Assembly (NCBI GenBank): GCA_046331665.1
Contig: JAXLQK010000028.1
Location: forward strand, 18,456 to 82,455
Source: CAWBAT01 sp046331665
GTDB lineage: Bacteria; Acidobacteriota; Terriglobia; Versatilivoradales; Versatilivoraceae
DNA length: 64,000 bases
Direction: 5' to 3'
Made by a program: the position numbers and the translations under genes. Positions 24,801 through 34,068 of the stretch are shown here, piece by piece. Within the stretch, counting starts at the first letter, position 1; each line of letters opens with the position of its first letter. The notes below the pieces were generated by a model, which had not been told where the DNA came from, made no database searches, and saw only the letters and a list, made by a program, of their open reading frames with translations.

Positions 24801-26133
24801 TGGTCCCGTCTTCCAGGATCGTAGAAATGGAGTAAAGTCTAGGCGCGATTGGATCGTTGTCGGGCGGGCAAGGGGAATTGTCTTGATTAGCCCATGTCAA
24901 TGGGCCCGGTAGAGCGTCACCCTGATAAGACATATTGTACTGGCGTAGGGGCGTTCCGGCCGCCGTTCCTTGATAAAACTTAGCGCTGCCAAGCACGTCA
25001 CCAAGAGCCTTTGTGAAGACTGCCTGATTGTTGTTCGGGTCAGTCATGGTAACAACACCCGTACTCGTTTCATTGAAGGTCCACGTCGAAGCCTGACCGT
25101 TGACATTCACGGTGCGGCTGGCGACTCGGCGATGAGTCTTGATGTCACTTGTTGCGTCCTGCACTGTTGCCCAGGTATAAGTAATATAGCCACCTGTGGG
25201 CAGATCAATTCGAGTGATGGCTCCGAACGAAGGCTCGTACTGAAATTGATAAGTCTGATTGTTGGGGAGCACAACTGAGTTCACTACAGATTGGGTTCCG
25301 CTATATTCCCAGGTCGTCCGGCCGCATAAATTAATCCCAAAGCTGGTATTGATTGCCAATGACCCGAAGTTCACCGTATAGGTCCTTTGAGTTCCTCCTG
25401 AATCGGGAACGCTATAGAGCCGCTGTGTTGAATTCGTAGTAATCGTCACAGAAGTCTGGCCAAGCGTATCCACCCAGGATGTGCCGGTTGACTTTTTGTT
25501 CCCATTCGCGTCTTGAAACTGATCGGTACCGGAGGGAGTAATTTGAGTCCCATCTGCAAGAATGACTTTCCCCGACACTCTGTCGGCCCAGATGCCTGCT
25601 GCGGTCAAGTCCGGACCTTGATCGTAATATACGGGATCGCACCCAACTACAGAGTCCTTTATCGCCAGCAAATGCTTTGCCCCGGTTCCATCATGAAACA
25701 TATAGCTCTGATTTGAGTAGCTTGGAAACCCATTACAACTCCCCACCACCATGATTTTGGAAAGTCGAGGCCGAGTCTCATTCCAGCCTAACGCTATCCC
25801 CTCGCGCTCTTCTGGCGTCCAAACAAAAATCGGTATCCCCATGTTTACTCGTGGTGCAGACCTCCATAGCAAAGCATTGTAATAAATCCCCACGTTGGAA
25901 CCCATGCCTCGACCAGGTTTGGACACAAAAGGAATATTGACAATGAGGTTTCCCGTAAGAATATCGACTTTCTCGACCTCCGTCCCAATAGAAGTTGTAA
26001 AAGGAAGATCCCCAGTGCGGTTTTGGGGAGTTACCTTGACGGGAATCTCATTTTGGGACCAGAGTGGGCGTACAAAAGCGATCATCAAAATGGAGATAAA
26101 TAGGTGCGGAAGAATTTTTTTGGCTGGGTTCAT
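21754..26133 (-). CDS. Sec-exported RHS/YD-repeat protein (toxin shell)
   Basis: 1459 residues. A signal peptide (LFISILMIAFVRPLWSQ) leads into an N-terminal domain (TSIGTEVEKVDILTGNLIVN). Many YD repeats follow (YTYDNDGNLQTRTDARGNV and similar) from about residue 330 to 1250. The RHS-associated core near 1330-1420 has GDHLGNTRLVI, YLPFGEEIG, KERDSESNLDFFLARYFSGP and the usual NPLNRTDPLG end. RHS shells encase a C-terminal toxin. Here the frame leaves the toxin domain after KGYADC and stops 17 codons later, while the neighbouring frame continues with an L,D-transpeptidase-like domain. It lies 28 bases after the LolA-like gene, probably in one transcript with it. Confidence 0.92.
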   Translation of the reverse strand: MNPAKKILPHLFISILMIAFVRPLWSQNEIPVKVTPQNRTGDLPFTTSIGTEVEKVDILTGNLIVNIPFVSKPGRGMGSNVGIYYNALLWRSAPRVNMGIPIFVWTPEEREGIALGWNETRPRLSKIMVVGSCNGFPSYSNQSYMFHDGTGAKHLLAIKDSVVGCDPVYYDQGPDLTAAGIWADRVSGKVILADGTQITPSGTDQFQDANGNKKSTGTSWVDTLGQTSVTITTNSTQRLYSVPDSGGTQRTYTVNFGSLAINTSFGINLCGRTTWEYSGTQSVVNSVVLPNNQTYQFQYEPSFGAITRIDLPTGGYITYTWATVQDATSDIKTHRRVASRTVNVNGQASTWTFNETSTGVVTMTDPNNNQAVFTKALGDVLGSAKFYQGTAAGTPLRQYNMSYQGDALPGPLTWANQDNSPCPPDNDPIAPRLYSISTILEDGTTSSSKTFVYETFNYSYPPQPGTSGPLTFSTSRGNVSEIWEYDYGGGLVRKTTKSYLHNANAGYLPYNIVNKVINETIYDAGGAQIAKTDYEYDSTALTSVTGAPQHDDASFPATFTFRGNLTKVNRWRNLPSVATLTTTYIYDTLGNITSITDPLTHTTSYTYDDSFSGGSCLPPSNSRAFVTQASNHLTFRTQFTYYPCTGLTSAKKDENDILNTRAGTTFTYDLMNRPLQTSFPDGGLKTLTYTDTVPVKVATTTKLTSTTNITSDVEFDGLGRSRKTRLTSDPQGTIYGRTAYDNLGRAYQTWNPTRCDPDIGSCSEKTYGYTETQFDAIGRVIKVIPPDGSVSSNNITTGYLLNTTTVTDQASKARKSFTDALGRLTQVIEDPGSLAYSTTYSYDVLDNLTGVSQVQPSEGTQNRSFTYNSLSQLLTATNPESGTVSYTYDNDGNLQTRTDARGNVTTHVYDGIHRINSKSYSIVAPTATTQNVSYTYDNLATNCNSKGRLTLVDNTDSKTNIQCYDAMGRVTQGNQVTKAGSPLTDYTYPFTNYIYNSAGMMTSETLPSGKVIGTSIDTAGRVAGVYKTGAYYVGAVETDATNRILYAPQGAIAQMRLGTGLWDQTRFNKRLQPTQMGVGQTTTGLDTDLTTTYANRLLLGNCYSNVDPNCSGAGTANNNGNVLRQKIQATSLSLTQVFAYDPLNRLDSASESGGGTPWAQDYDYGRFGNRAVVGPTDYIPAPALTPISIAAYNGNTNKRNSVGYAYDASGNMITEATTRTMTYDAENRMVTFNGGSGTTTYTYDGDGRRVKKVDNGNVNSIYVYDALRRMAAEYSSAAFSGPGGTSYISGDHLGNTRLVINPDYSVKGRHDYLPFGEEIGTGYGSRGSIFGYGGIDIRQKFTSKERDSESNLDFFLARYFSGPQGRFMTPDWSVKPQPVPYADLTNPQTLNLYSYVINNPLNRTDPLGHDWFYVDEKWKWQKGHVYHDAKGNTTKDKGYADCWLRPQPGRTSRVQPSSV

Positions 26134-26161
26134 GGCCGCAGACTCCTCAATTGAATGATTC

Positions 26162-26932
26162 CTATTGGAACTGGCTATCGAGCAGCCCAGTATTAATATT
26201 TACTTTGGTGATAACCATGTCGCTCATTTTCTGACCCATGATGGAGCGCATCACCCGAAACGGGACCATGATTCCTCCGACCTGTTGGTAGTTGGCGTAA
26301 TAAGTGTCGACGGCGGTCCGATTGCTGACCGTTTCTGGAGAGAAAATGAAGCTCTGTGTTCTCGACACCAGCTTCGTTTTTACGTCAATATAAACATGAA
26401 GTTCAGACATCAACTCGAGTGCCTGAGCTTCCAAGGGATCTGCAGTGCCTGTGTCTGCTGAAAGACGAACATGAAAAGCAGGACTGCCACTGACGACTTC
26501 TTGCCCCAGGTAGACGACCTTCGTCTGAGAACCTGCAAAACTCGCGATACGAGACAAGGCAGGGACATAGTCAGGGCCATCAAAAGCTGTCATCCAGAGT
26601 GGGGATGGCTCCCTTTTCCCATCGATCACACTGTAGCCCACACCCTGTTCCGATACGGAAATAATCTGTTGATTGGGCAGATTAATCTCTCGTCGAACAT
26701 TATTCGGTCCCTTGTTTTCAAAGACGATAGTTCCAACCGTTCCGTCTGCCATCTCGATGGTACCCTGCAATACGGCATCTTGAATCGTTGTGCCAGGTAC
26801 AGTCATGGCAGACATCGAATCCGTCAAAACGGAAACGGCTTGAGCGTCTTTCTGGACAACTTTTTGCGCCATGACAGTATTTGGCACGCAGCAAATTAAT
26901 ATCGAGATCCAAATCTCCAATCGATTGCTCAT
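26162..26932 (-). CDS. Secreted LolA/LolB-like protein of the RHS operon
   Basis: 256 residues with a signal peptide (ISILICCVPNTVMAQK). The mature part looks like a single beta-rich domain: GTIEMADGTVGTIVFENKGPNN, VRREINLPNQQIISVSEQGVGY, YVDVKTKLVSRTQSFIFSPE-like strands (seen as VYIDVKTKLVSRT), and YYANYQQVGGIMVPFRVMRS. This pattern, with a 'substrate-free' central helix region, is common in outer-membrane-lipoprotein-carrier-like proteins of Acidobacteriota. No catalytic motif is evident. It sits between the FnIII gene and the RHS gene and may help to move or anchor the exported RHS protein; that is inference from position. Confidence 0.7.
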   Translation of the reverse strand: MSNRLEIWISILICCVPNTVMAQKVVQKDAQAVSVLTDSMSAMTVPGTTIQDAVLQGTIEMADGTVGTIVFENKGPNNVRREINLPNQQIISVSEQGVGYSVIDGKREPSPLWMTAFDGPDYVPALSRIASFAGSQTKVVYLGQEVVSGSPAFHVRLSADTGTADPLEAQALELMSELHVYIDVKTKLVSRTQSFIFSPETVSNRTAVDTYYANYQQVGGIMVPFRVMRSIMGQKMSDMVITKVNINTGLLDSQFQ

Positions 26933-26998
26933 CCGAATTTTCTCCCGTTCTGGCCTAATTCAAATAATCCTGAAAATTAAGGCTGGCTCTTTATTCTT

Positions 26999-28846
26999 CT
27001 ACTGGATTTTGAACGCGTCGATATCAACTAGGGTCCCCGTGGATGATGCGTTTTTGGTTCCGGTCACTTCAACATGAATCGTGTGAATACCAGTTCCCAA
27101 GCTGGGATAAGTGGCCGTTTGTTGCAACAGAAGGGTCGAAGAAAAGAGATCTATTGTCCCTTTATCTATGCCGTCAATTGTCACTTGGGCTATCCCTCGT
27201 TGGGAATGTTTTGAGAAATAATACGTGACCTGGGTTCCCGTAAATGTCAAGGTCGCGGCATAGAATTGACTTGAAGTAGATGTCAGCGTGTTGTTATAGG
27301 CACCCGTATAGCTGCTTTGGGTCCACGAACCTATCCATTTTACATTTGCGACTCGCTCATCATAAGGAGTGGCGTTAGGCCCCACAGTGGTGATTCCTAC
27401 AATAAATGCATCTACATCAATCGTAACTCCGCCTGAAGATCCGTTCTTAGTGTTGGTTACTGTGACCTCAATCGTATGATTTCCTGCGCCCAATCCTGAA
27501 TAGCTTTTGGCCACTTGGAAAAGCTTGTTGAGATTGGGGCCGCTCGGTGTGTAGAGATCCAGATTGCCTTTGTCGATGCCGTCAATCTTGATATTGGCAA
27601 TCCCTCTAAATCCATCCTTGGTAAAGACGTAGGTGACGTCGTCCCCACTGAAGCTGAATGTTGCTCGGTCGTTTTGAGCTGAACTGTAATTCAAAGTGGA
27701 TGCATACGACAGCGGGTAGGACGTCGTAAGCGCCCAACTACCTGTATAAACGACATTGGTGCTATTACTGTCATAAGTTCCCGTGGAAGAAAGTGTTCCA
27801 GTACAGGCGTTGGCTTCGTTCGAGTAACCGGAGTTCCCGGCCCCGTTGTAGGCTCGCACTCGGTAGTAATAAACAGACCCATTATTCAATCCCGTGTTGG
27901 AGTAGGTTGTGACGTTGACCCCAACGACGGCAATTTCAGAATAAGTACCGCCGACGCCCAACTTCCGTTCAATTCTGAATCCACTCTCATTGCCGCTATT
28001 GTCTGTCCAGGAAAGATTGATCTGGCTGGTGGAAATCTTCGTGGCCGTCAACCCGCTCGGGGCAGCTGGCGGCGTGGGAGGAGCCTGGGTCGTTGCATTA
28101 GCCTCATTCGAGTAAGCTGAATCCCCAATTCCGTTATAAGCGCGGACCCGATAGTAGTAAGTCGTTGAGGCGGATAGACCAGTATTCGGGTAGGTGGTGG
28201 TATTGGCTGCCACAGTGGCAATCTGCGAATACGTTCCTCCCACACCTGTCTTCCGCTCGATCTTGAAGCCGGTTTCATTCGAGCTATTGTCTGTCCACGA
28301 GAGATTGATCTGAGAGCTGGAAATCGCCGTGGCCGAAAGCCCACTGGGAGCAGCCGGAACCGTATTGGTGGTTGTGGCACTGGATTCATTGGAATAGGCG
28401 GAATCTCCGGCAGTGTTATTAGCGCGGACTCTCGGTAATAATAAGTGGTCGCTGGAGAAAGCCCCTGTATCGCTGTAGCTCGTGCTGTTATAGGTAACCG
28501 TGGTGATTTGGGCGTAGGTTCCTCCAGCGCCGGTCTTTCTCTCAATCTTGAACTGCGTTTCGCTGGGGCTGCTGTCTGCCCGGTGTGACGATCTGTGTCC
28601 CGGAGACTGGAGAGGCCACCAACTCCCAGGGGCTGTCGGGGGCAGACAGCGGTTCTTCGACCGCCCACCAGCTTTCCGCCCACGTAGATATATTCCTTGG
28701 AGGGAGTCGTGGGAGATAGGCTTTGGCAGAAAGAGAATGATCTACCGCCAATATCCAGATCAAGGAGAGAAACACATCACGAGACTTGAGAATCTCTCGC
28801 GTCTCGCAAGTTTAGAAAAATGCCGTCGAAGAAAGTCCAGCATCAT
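26999..28846 (-). pseudogene. Secreted fibronectin-III / tandem jelly-roll protein, frame broken in its first 430 bases
   Basis: The start ATG 28846 has GGAG 6 bases upstream. Joining frames gives a signal segment (LIWILAVDHSLSA), then IYVGGKLV and AVEEPLSAPDSPWELVAS. Three fibronectin-III modules follow, each with QINLSWTDNS and TYYYRVRAYN-type text, then two copies of a roughly 115-residue beta domain containing RGIA-x-I-x-IDGIDKG and VDIDAF. At least four to five frame changes occur between 28,846 and 28,420; downstream of about 28,250 the frame is clean to the stop. The FnIII and repeated domains suggest a surface carbohydrate- or protein-binding role beside the RHS protein. Indels may be consensus errors. 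Confidence 0.7.
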
Positions 28847-29539
28847 GTAATGCTCCTTCGGCAAGGAATAGGCTGTGGGGATATCGATATGACGCCGACC
28901 TGCGGTGCTCAGTTTGGCTATGAGGAGGGAATTATTAGGCCAGCAATCCCACTTCGCGGATTTACCTGCAGGTTGATTGAACTCGTCATTGGTTCGGTTG
29001 CTCGTGATTGTTAGATTGCTTTTTGTGATTCACCTCCAGATTCTCTAGAACCAAAGAACGTTGTGTGGCCTCGCATCTTGTTCGCCAAATCAATTGCGCC
29101 CATGAATCATCGCTTTAGATGGATTCACCTCATCGTAAGAGAACGAGGTGTGCGTGAAACGGCGCAATACGCTGGGTAATTTCACCTACAGGAGAAAATA
29201 CAAATTGGGGAATTGAGACGAAGTGTTTTTGTTGACGGACAGAGGTTGTAGAGAATCGACTTAAATTATCCCGAATTCCGAAGTTGGCAGTCTGTGATCT
29301 CCTCGATCTGCTAACTAACATCGACTCCGCGAAGCCCCGGGAAGGGGAGAAAAGTTCCAATGCTTGCTTTAGGTGAACGCACGGGTAGGACTGATTCGTC
29401 CTCCCCCGCGCGTTCACTCGAGCGTGTGACGGCGGAGGGGCACTCCCACGCGCCCGCTCCACCTCAAACGCAAAGCCAACTTCTCGGAATTCAGGTTTAA
29501 ATGCGGCTTGAGGCAAAAAAGGGTCGCGCACCAGGTCTG
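28847..29539. other. Non-coding region with a 45-base hairpin
   Basis: No convincing gene in about 690 bases. A reading frame on the minus strand at 29130-29531 has no recognisable motif and arginine/serine-rich filler. The only clear structure is the long inverted repeat at 29373-29417. The region probably holds the promoter of the toxin operon (right to left), but no good -35/-10 pair was found. Confidence 0.45.
29373..29417. repeat. Long imperfect palindrome (hairpin)
   Basis: Left arm GTGAACGCACGGGTAGGAC and right arm GTCCTCCCCCGCGCGTTCAC pair along nearly their whole length with one bulge and a few mismatches, around a TGATTC loop. It has no T-run, so it is not a normal terminator. It could be a REP-like unit or an attachment or recombination site at the edge of the toxin island. 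Confidence 0.5.
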
Positions 29540-30440
29540 TCAGTCGTCTTCTTCTTTTTCTTCTATCCGAAAGAATACCTTTACCGTGTGATCAGAAGCG
29601 ACGGCCTTCTCCATTTTCAAAGGCCGGAGCAACCCACCAGTACTTCACCTCATAGAGAGCGAGTTCGGTCAATCCATATTCAAGCGTATTGACGGGATTG
29701 GCCTCGAGCACTTCTCCTTTGTCATTCAATCGCAGGGAGATCTCAATTTCTCCCCCTTTTTTCTTTTTGAGCGCTTGTTCGGTCTGAGGCGGAAGGGTGC
29801 TCAACAGAGTCATCGGCGCTCGACTTTTGTCCGTGGTCGGAGAAATGTTGACCCTCCGATAGCGCATCGTGGAACCGTAATTGGTTCGCCCAAATTTGAC
29901 GCGAAGGTCGAATTTCTTTAAGTATTCGCTTCCGATTTCGAGATTGATCTTTTCCAATCCTGAGTAAATACCTCAAATTCCGACGCGCTGGATGGGCTGT
30001 AACCGGAACGCCTGATTGCCGATGAGAAACGACCTTTCGCACAGCCTTCGGGCATACAAATCCGTAACCTAATTCCCATCGGCGCCGTGTCCTGGCAGAC
30101 GCGCAAGCCCGTGGCCCCCCATCCGTTTTGACTTCGATCCGTCATATAAGAATGAATCAAAATGAAGGATCTTCCATCATCAGCCCGCATCGTAATGTTT
30201 TCGGCGGAAAGGCAACGACGCGTATCCCCCAGGTTGACCATTTCAACCCAAAACCCCGCTTCGCATTGAGTTCCAAACGTCATAATCAGCAAGTGATCCA
30301 TGTAGACATGATAATTGCTCGGCGAGGGAGGAAGCTCTCGCTGCGAAAAGTACTAAGGAGGCCCCCCCCTGAAATAAAAGAAAAAGGCATAGATTGAGGA
30401 TTATAAGCCATTGATAGTTGATCTTTCCGCGAAGAACCAT
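29540..30440 (-). pseudogene. Secreted protein with TonB-C-like end, frame broken
   Basis: Starting at ATG 30440, a signal segment (INYQWLIILNLCLFLLFQGG) leads after a frame change near 30,330 into YHVYMDHLLIMTFGTQCEAG and RRCLSAENITMRADDGRS. A second change near 29,950 leads to GLEKINLEIGSEYLKKFDLR. The C-terminal part GEIEISLRLNDKGEVLEANP, then ALYEVKYWWVAPAFENG, has the beta-beta-alpha-beta look of TonB C-terminal domains. After a third change near 29,600 the end TVKVFFRIEE completes it, stopping at 29540-29542. Three frame changes in 900 bases mean either a decayed gene or consensus errors. Function unknown. Confidence 0.55.
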
Positions 30441-30629
30441 AGTCCACTGAAATCGGCCTGGCCGTAATTGTGTATGGAGAAACAATTCCCTCCCTCATCA
30501 TTTTACGATGAAGCCACTTAATTGCGCCATTCTGAATTCCCTGCCTATTCCATAACTACTGGGCTGGGCCCAGTCGCAGAAGAGACACGGAAGGCGCTGC
30601 TTGGATTCCACCCTAAAACTGCATCACTC

Positions 30630-31520
30630 TCATGCGATCGGGGGAGGAAGGTCACCCTCTGGCAGAGTAAGGCCGTAAAATCTGGACGCATTCCCAGCCA
30701 TAAATGCATCCCACTCCATGTCATTGCCATCCGATCTAAGGATTTGACGAGGCAAATCCAGGACTTGTCCATAGTCACCAGCCAGCAGGCACACTGGCCA
30801 ATCGCTTCCCCAACAAATTCGGTCCCAGCCGAAAATGGCGAGAATGTGTTCCAAGTAAAAGGCAAAATCATTGACTTGCCAGCCCTCATGATCCGCCTCG
30901 GTAATTAACCCGGAAATCTTGCAAAAGAGATTGGGAAATTGAGCCAGCTCCCGCATTTGACTGGCCCAGGGTTCTTGAGATCCTGAGCGAATAGATGGCT
31001 TGGCAATATGATCGATGATCATTGGCATCGACGGAATCTTGCCCAAAAGCTTCAGCACACTGTCGAGCTGATGAGGCTTGACCAACAAATCATAGACCAG
31101 GCCCGCTTCGTGAATTAATTTCAATCCTCGAATCACCTTTGGCTGCAGCACCCAATGGGCGTCAGGTTCATCTTGGATAAGATGTCGTACCCCTTTGAAT
31201 TTGGGATTCTTCCCAAGCTCACGGAGCGTAGCAGCGAGGTGAATATCCATAAGGTCTACCCAGCCTACCACCCCGAGAATTAAATTGGATGCGGTTGCCA
31301 GCTGCAGCAGCCACTTCGTCTCTTCAAGACTCTGGTGTGCTTGGACAACGACGGTTCCGGATACAGGAAAGGGCTGAATTGTTTGGATCAAATCGTCGAC
31401 GAGAAAATTCCGATGGAGTGGCTTTACTTCCGCAGACATCCACGAATACTTTCGCAACCGCAAATCCCAAAGATGATGGTGAGAATCAATGATCATTCCA
31501 GGCATAGAACGTCGACGCAT
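30630..31520 (-). CDS. Amidohydrolase-family (amidohydro_2, fuconolactonase-like) hydrolase
   Basis: 296 residues. The N-terminal metal motif is DSHHHLWD (residues 12-19), followed by a TIM-barrel pattern with VVVQAHQSLEET, GVVGWVDL, GVRHLIQDEPD, MPMIIDHIAKP and the late CWGSDWPV metal/catalytic Asp strand. This is the family of L-fuconolactonase, L-rhamnono-lactonase and 2-pyrone-4,6-dicarboxylate lactonase, which opens small lactones. It could serve the sugar-acid pathway at the left of the window, but it is 17 kb away and stands alone between frame-broken genes. The start at 31520 or the in-frame ATG five codons later are equally possible. Confidence 0.87.
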   Translation of the reverse strand: MRRRSMPGMIIDSHHHLWDLRLRKYSWMSAEVKPLHRNFLVDDLIQTIQPFPVSGTVVVQAHQSLEETKWLLQLATASNLILGVVGWVDLMDIHLAATLRELGKNPKFKGVRHLIQDEPDAHWVLQPKVIRGLKLIHEAGLVYDLLVKPHQLDSVLKLLGKIPSMPMIIDHIAKPSIRSGSQEPWASQMRELAQFPNLFCKISGLITEADHEGWQVNDFAFYLEHILAIFGWDRICWGSDWPVCLLAGDYGQVLDLPRQILRSDGNDMEWDAFMAGNASRFYGLTLPEGDLPPPIA

Positions 31521-31773
31521 CTCGTTACAACTGGGAATGTTCCTTCGTTGGAGCCCCTATCTTATCAAAAAGTGGCAAGGTGCCACTTCTTCGACAAGAT
31601 TAAGATGAGATGGCGCCTTTTTGGTCATGCTCATTCACCACCTTTGTGCTCAGGGCGTGCGACCATTCTCCCATCCAGCCAAACGGAGTTCCGCGGTTTT
31701 CGTTCTTTCATTAGGAGCCTCTGGCAAGGTAAAATGTGGTGGTTTGCGCTCGAACCGGAGAAAACGACGTAAC

Positions 31774-32775
31774 ATGCTTCGTATTCAGAATATCGTGGTT
31801 GATCCTCCTACATTTCTCTCACCGATGGCCGGCCTTACCGATAGTGTCTTTCGCCGCCTGATCAAAAGGTTGGGAGGCTGTGGTCTGGTCATGACGGAGT
31901 TCACCAGTGCCGAGGGACTGACGCGTAACTCGCTCAAAAGCAAGCGAATGCTTTTTTATCATGACGAAGAACGCCCCGTCACGGCACAACTGTTTGGGGC
32001 GGATCCCGCACGATTGGCAGATGCTACCCGGATGGTTGAGGATCTTGGATTTGACGCTATTGATCTGAATCTTGGCTGCCCCGCGAAGAAAGTGGTAAAG
32101 GCTTGTGGAGGCTCTGCCTTGTTGCGGGAGTTGAAATTATTGGAAGAAATTCTTCGAGTCATCCGCCGTACGACCCTCTTGCCCTTCACGATTAAGATCC
32201 GTGCTGGATGGTGCGAAAACGAGATTGTTTCCGTGCAGGTGGGAAAAATGGCCGAGGAGATTGGGGTTAACGCGATTGCCTTTCATCCCAGAACTCGAGT
32301 CCAAGGATTTTCCGGTCATTCGGACTGGAGACTTATCGCCGAGCTTAAGGCAAATTTGCGGATCCCCGTGATTGGGAACGGAGATATAGTGGCGCCAGAG
32401 GATGCTTTCCGAATGCTGGATGAAACAGGTTGTGACGGGGTGATGATCGGCCGGGGAGCTTTGAGCAACCCTTGGATTTTCCAGCAGATTGACTCCATCC
32501 GGCAGGGACGTCTGGCGCGGCAACCCGGCATCGAAGACAAATATCAACTCATTAAGAGCTATTTCCATCTGCTGTTTGAGGAAGAGACACCCGGGGCCAT
32601 CGGGAAGATGAAACAGTTTGCTTCTTGGTTTACTCATGCCGTTCCCTACGGTGCCGCGCTACGCAAATCGATTTACGAATCTGAAAGCACGCGACAAGTC
32701 ATCGAACGCATCGACGAATTCTTCCATAGCGCCCTGACCACACCCGCAAAGAGTTCCGATCTCACGGCAGCCTGA
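31774..32775 (+). CDS. dusB: tRNA-dihydrouridine synthase (DusB type)
   Basis: 333 residues from ATG 31774. It is an FMN enzyme reducing uridine to dihydrouridine in the D-loop of tRNA with NADPH. The signature blocks are FLSPMAGLTDSVFRRL, VTAQLFGADP, DLNLGCPAKKVVKACGGSAL with the catalytic Cys in GCP, TIKIRAGW, FHPRTRVQGFSGHSDW and VMIGRGALSNPWIF, followed by the C-terminal helical tRNA-binding part. A longer frame upstream of 31774 lacks conserved sequence. It ends 26 bases before the LysJ-like aminotransferase. Confidence 0.93.
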   Translation: MLRIQNIVVDPPTFLSPMAGLTDSVFRRLIKRLGGCGLVMTEFTSAEGLTRNSLKSKRMLFYHDEERPVTAQLFGADPARLADATRMVEDLGFDAIDLNLGCPAKKVVKACGGSALLRELKLLEEILRVIRRTTLLPFTIKIRAGWCENEIVSVQVGKMAEEIGVNAIAFHPRTRVQGFSGHSDWRLIAELKANLRIPVIGNGDIVAPEDAFRMLDETGCDGVMIGRGALSNPWIFQQIDSIRQGRLARQPGIEDKYQLIKSYFHLLFEEETPGAIGKMKQFASWFTHAVPYGAALRKSIYESESTRQVIERIDEFFHSALTTPAKSSDLTAA

Positions 32776-32801
32776 TCACCATCAAACGGGAGCACACCAA
32801 C

Positions 32802-33975
32802 ATGCCCGAGGAAATTCTGGCCTCAACTTCCATTCATGAACTTGAGGACCAACATGGAGCAGGGACTTATTACAAACGTCCCCTCGCCATTGTGCGAGGC
32901 CTGGGGGCGCGTCTTTGGGATGAGTCCGGGAAAGAATACATTGACTGTGTCGGGGGGCAGGGAGCCGCGAATGTCGGGCATCAGAACCCTTACGTCAATG
33001 CCGCCATCCAACAACAATCCCAAAGGCTGATAAACTGCACGGAATTGTTCTACAACGACCAGCGAGCTCGTTTGCTGGACAAACTCAGCCAGATTTGTCC
33101 GCCCGCCATCACACGATTCTTCTTATGCAATTCCGGCGCTGAATCCATTGAGGGCGCTTTCAAGTTTGCCCGCCTGGCCACGGGGCGAACAGGAATCGTG
33201 GCGACCATGAGGGGCTATCATGGGAAGACCTTGGGCGCCTTAAGCGCGACCTGGAACAAGGAATATCGCGAGCCTTTTGAACCTCTGGTTCGATTTTCGC
33301 ATGTTCCGTTTGATAACCTCGAGAAAACCTGTGCTGCGATCAGTGAAAAAGACCGCCGCCTTTGTGGTGGAGATTGTACAGGGGAAAGCGGGGTGCGTGT
33401 CGGCTCCCGGGAATATTTCGAAGGAGTGCGGGAACACTGCCGCAAGACCGGAACCTTATTCATCCGGATGAAGTGCAAACCGGCTTCTGCAGGACAGGCC
33501 ATATGTTTGCGCTCGAGCACTTCGATTTATCCCCCGATATTCTTTGCCTTGCCAAGTCTCTGGGAGGCGGTGTCCGATGGGCGCCGTTGGAATCAGTGAG
33601 GCGATTGCTTCGAAGCTATTCAAGCTGGCCCACACCTCCACGTTTGGAGGAAATCCTCTTGCCTGTGCAGCCGCCAATGCTGCCATTCAATATATGGAGG
33701 ATTTTCATCTGTCAGCCCGCCCGCGAATTGGGAGGAGAGTTCATGGCCATGCTGAGCCAAATCCAATCCCCAGATCCGTGCGAAGTCCGTGGCTTGGGCT
33801 TGATGATTGGGATGGAGCTTAAGGAAAGAGCGGTCCTTACATTCACGCACTCATGGAAAAAGGGATCCTGGCCTTAGGCGCGGGGCCCACGGTCATTCGT
33901 TTCTTGCCCCCCTTGGTCATCGGACGTGAAGACTTGATACAGATTGTAGAGCGGACGAAGGAGGTGTTGGGCTGA
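32802..33975 (+). pseudogene. Class III aminotransferase, LysJ/ArgD type, with about six frame changes
   Basis: Joined over frames this is a complete acetylornithine/[LysW]-aminoadipate-semialdehyde aminotransferase of about 390 residues. The first 180 residues are intact (GLGARLWDESGKEYIDCVGG, FFLCNSGAESIEGAFKFAR, ATMRGYHGKTLGALSAT). Then follow AAFVVEIVQGESGVRV (changes near 33,345 and 33,385), DEVQTGFCRTG (change near 33,465) and ILCLAKSLGGG with the PLP Lys. MGAVGISEAIASKL and TSTFGGNPLACAAANAAIQY come next (change near 33,580), then ELGGEFMAMLSQIQ (near 33,715) and ALGAGPTVIRFLPPLVI (near 33,825). Six indels with almost perfect residue conservation argue for consensus error. Adjacent LysK supports a LysW-carrier lysine/ornithine pathway. 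Confidence 0.8.
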
Positions 33976-34068
33976 GGAACTCGATAAGCCAACGCTTTAT
34001 CTGGTGACATCCTCAAGACACTTGGTTTCAGGTCGAAAATCTAAATGCGGTCAAAGGAGTCGACAAAG

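Noticed and set aside
29130..29531. 134-codon minus-strand reading frame
   Set aside because: No recognisable motif, overlaps the long palindrome, and its composition is Arg/Ser-rich as expected of chance frames.
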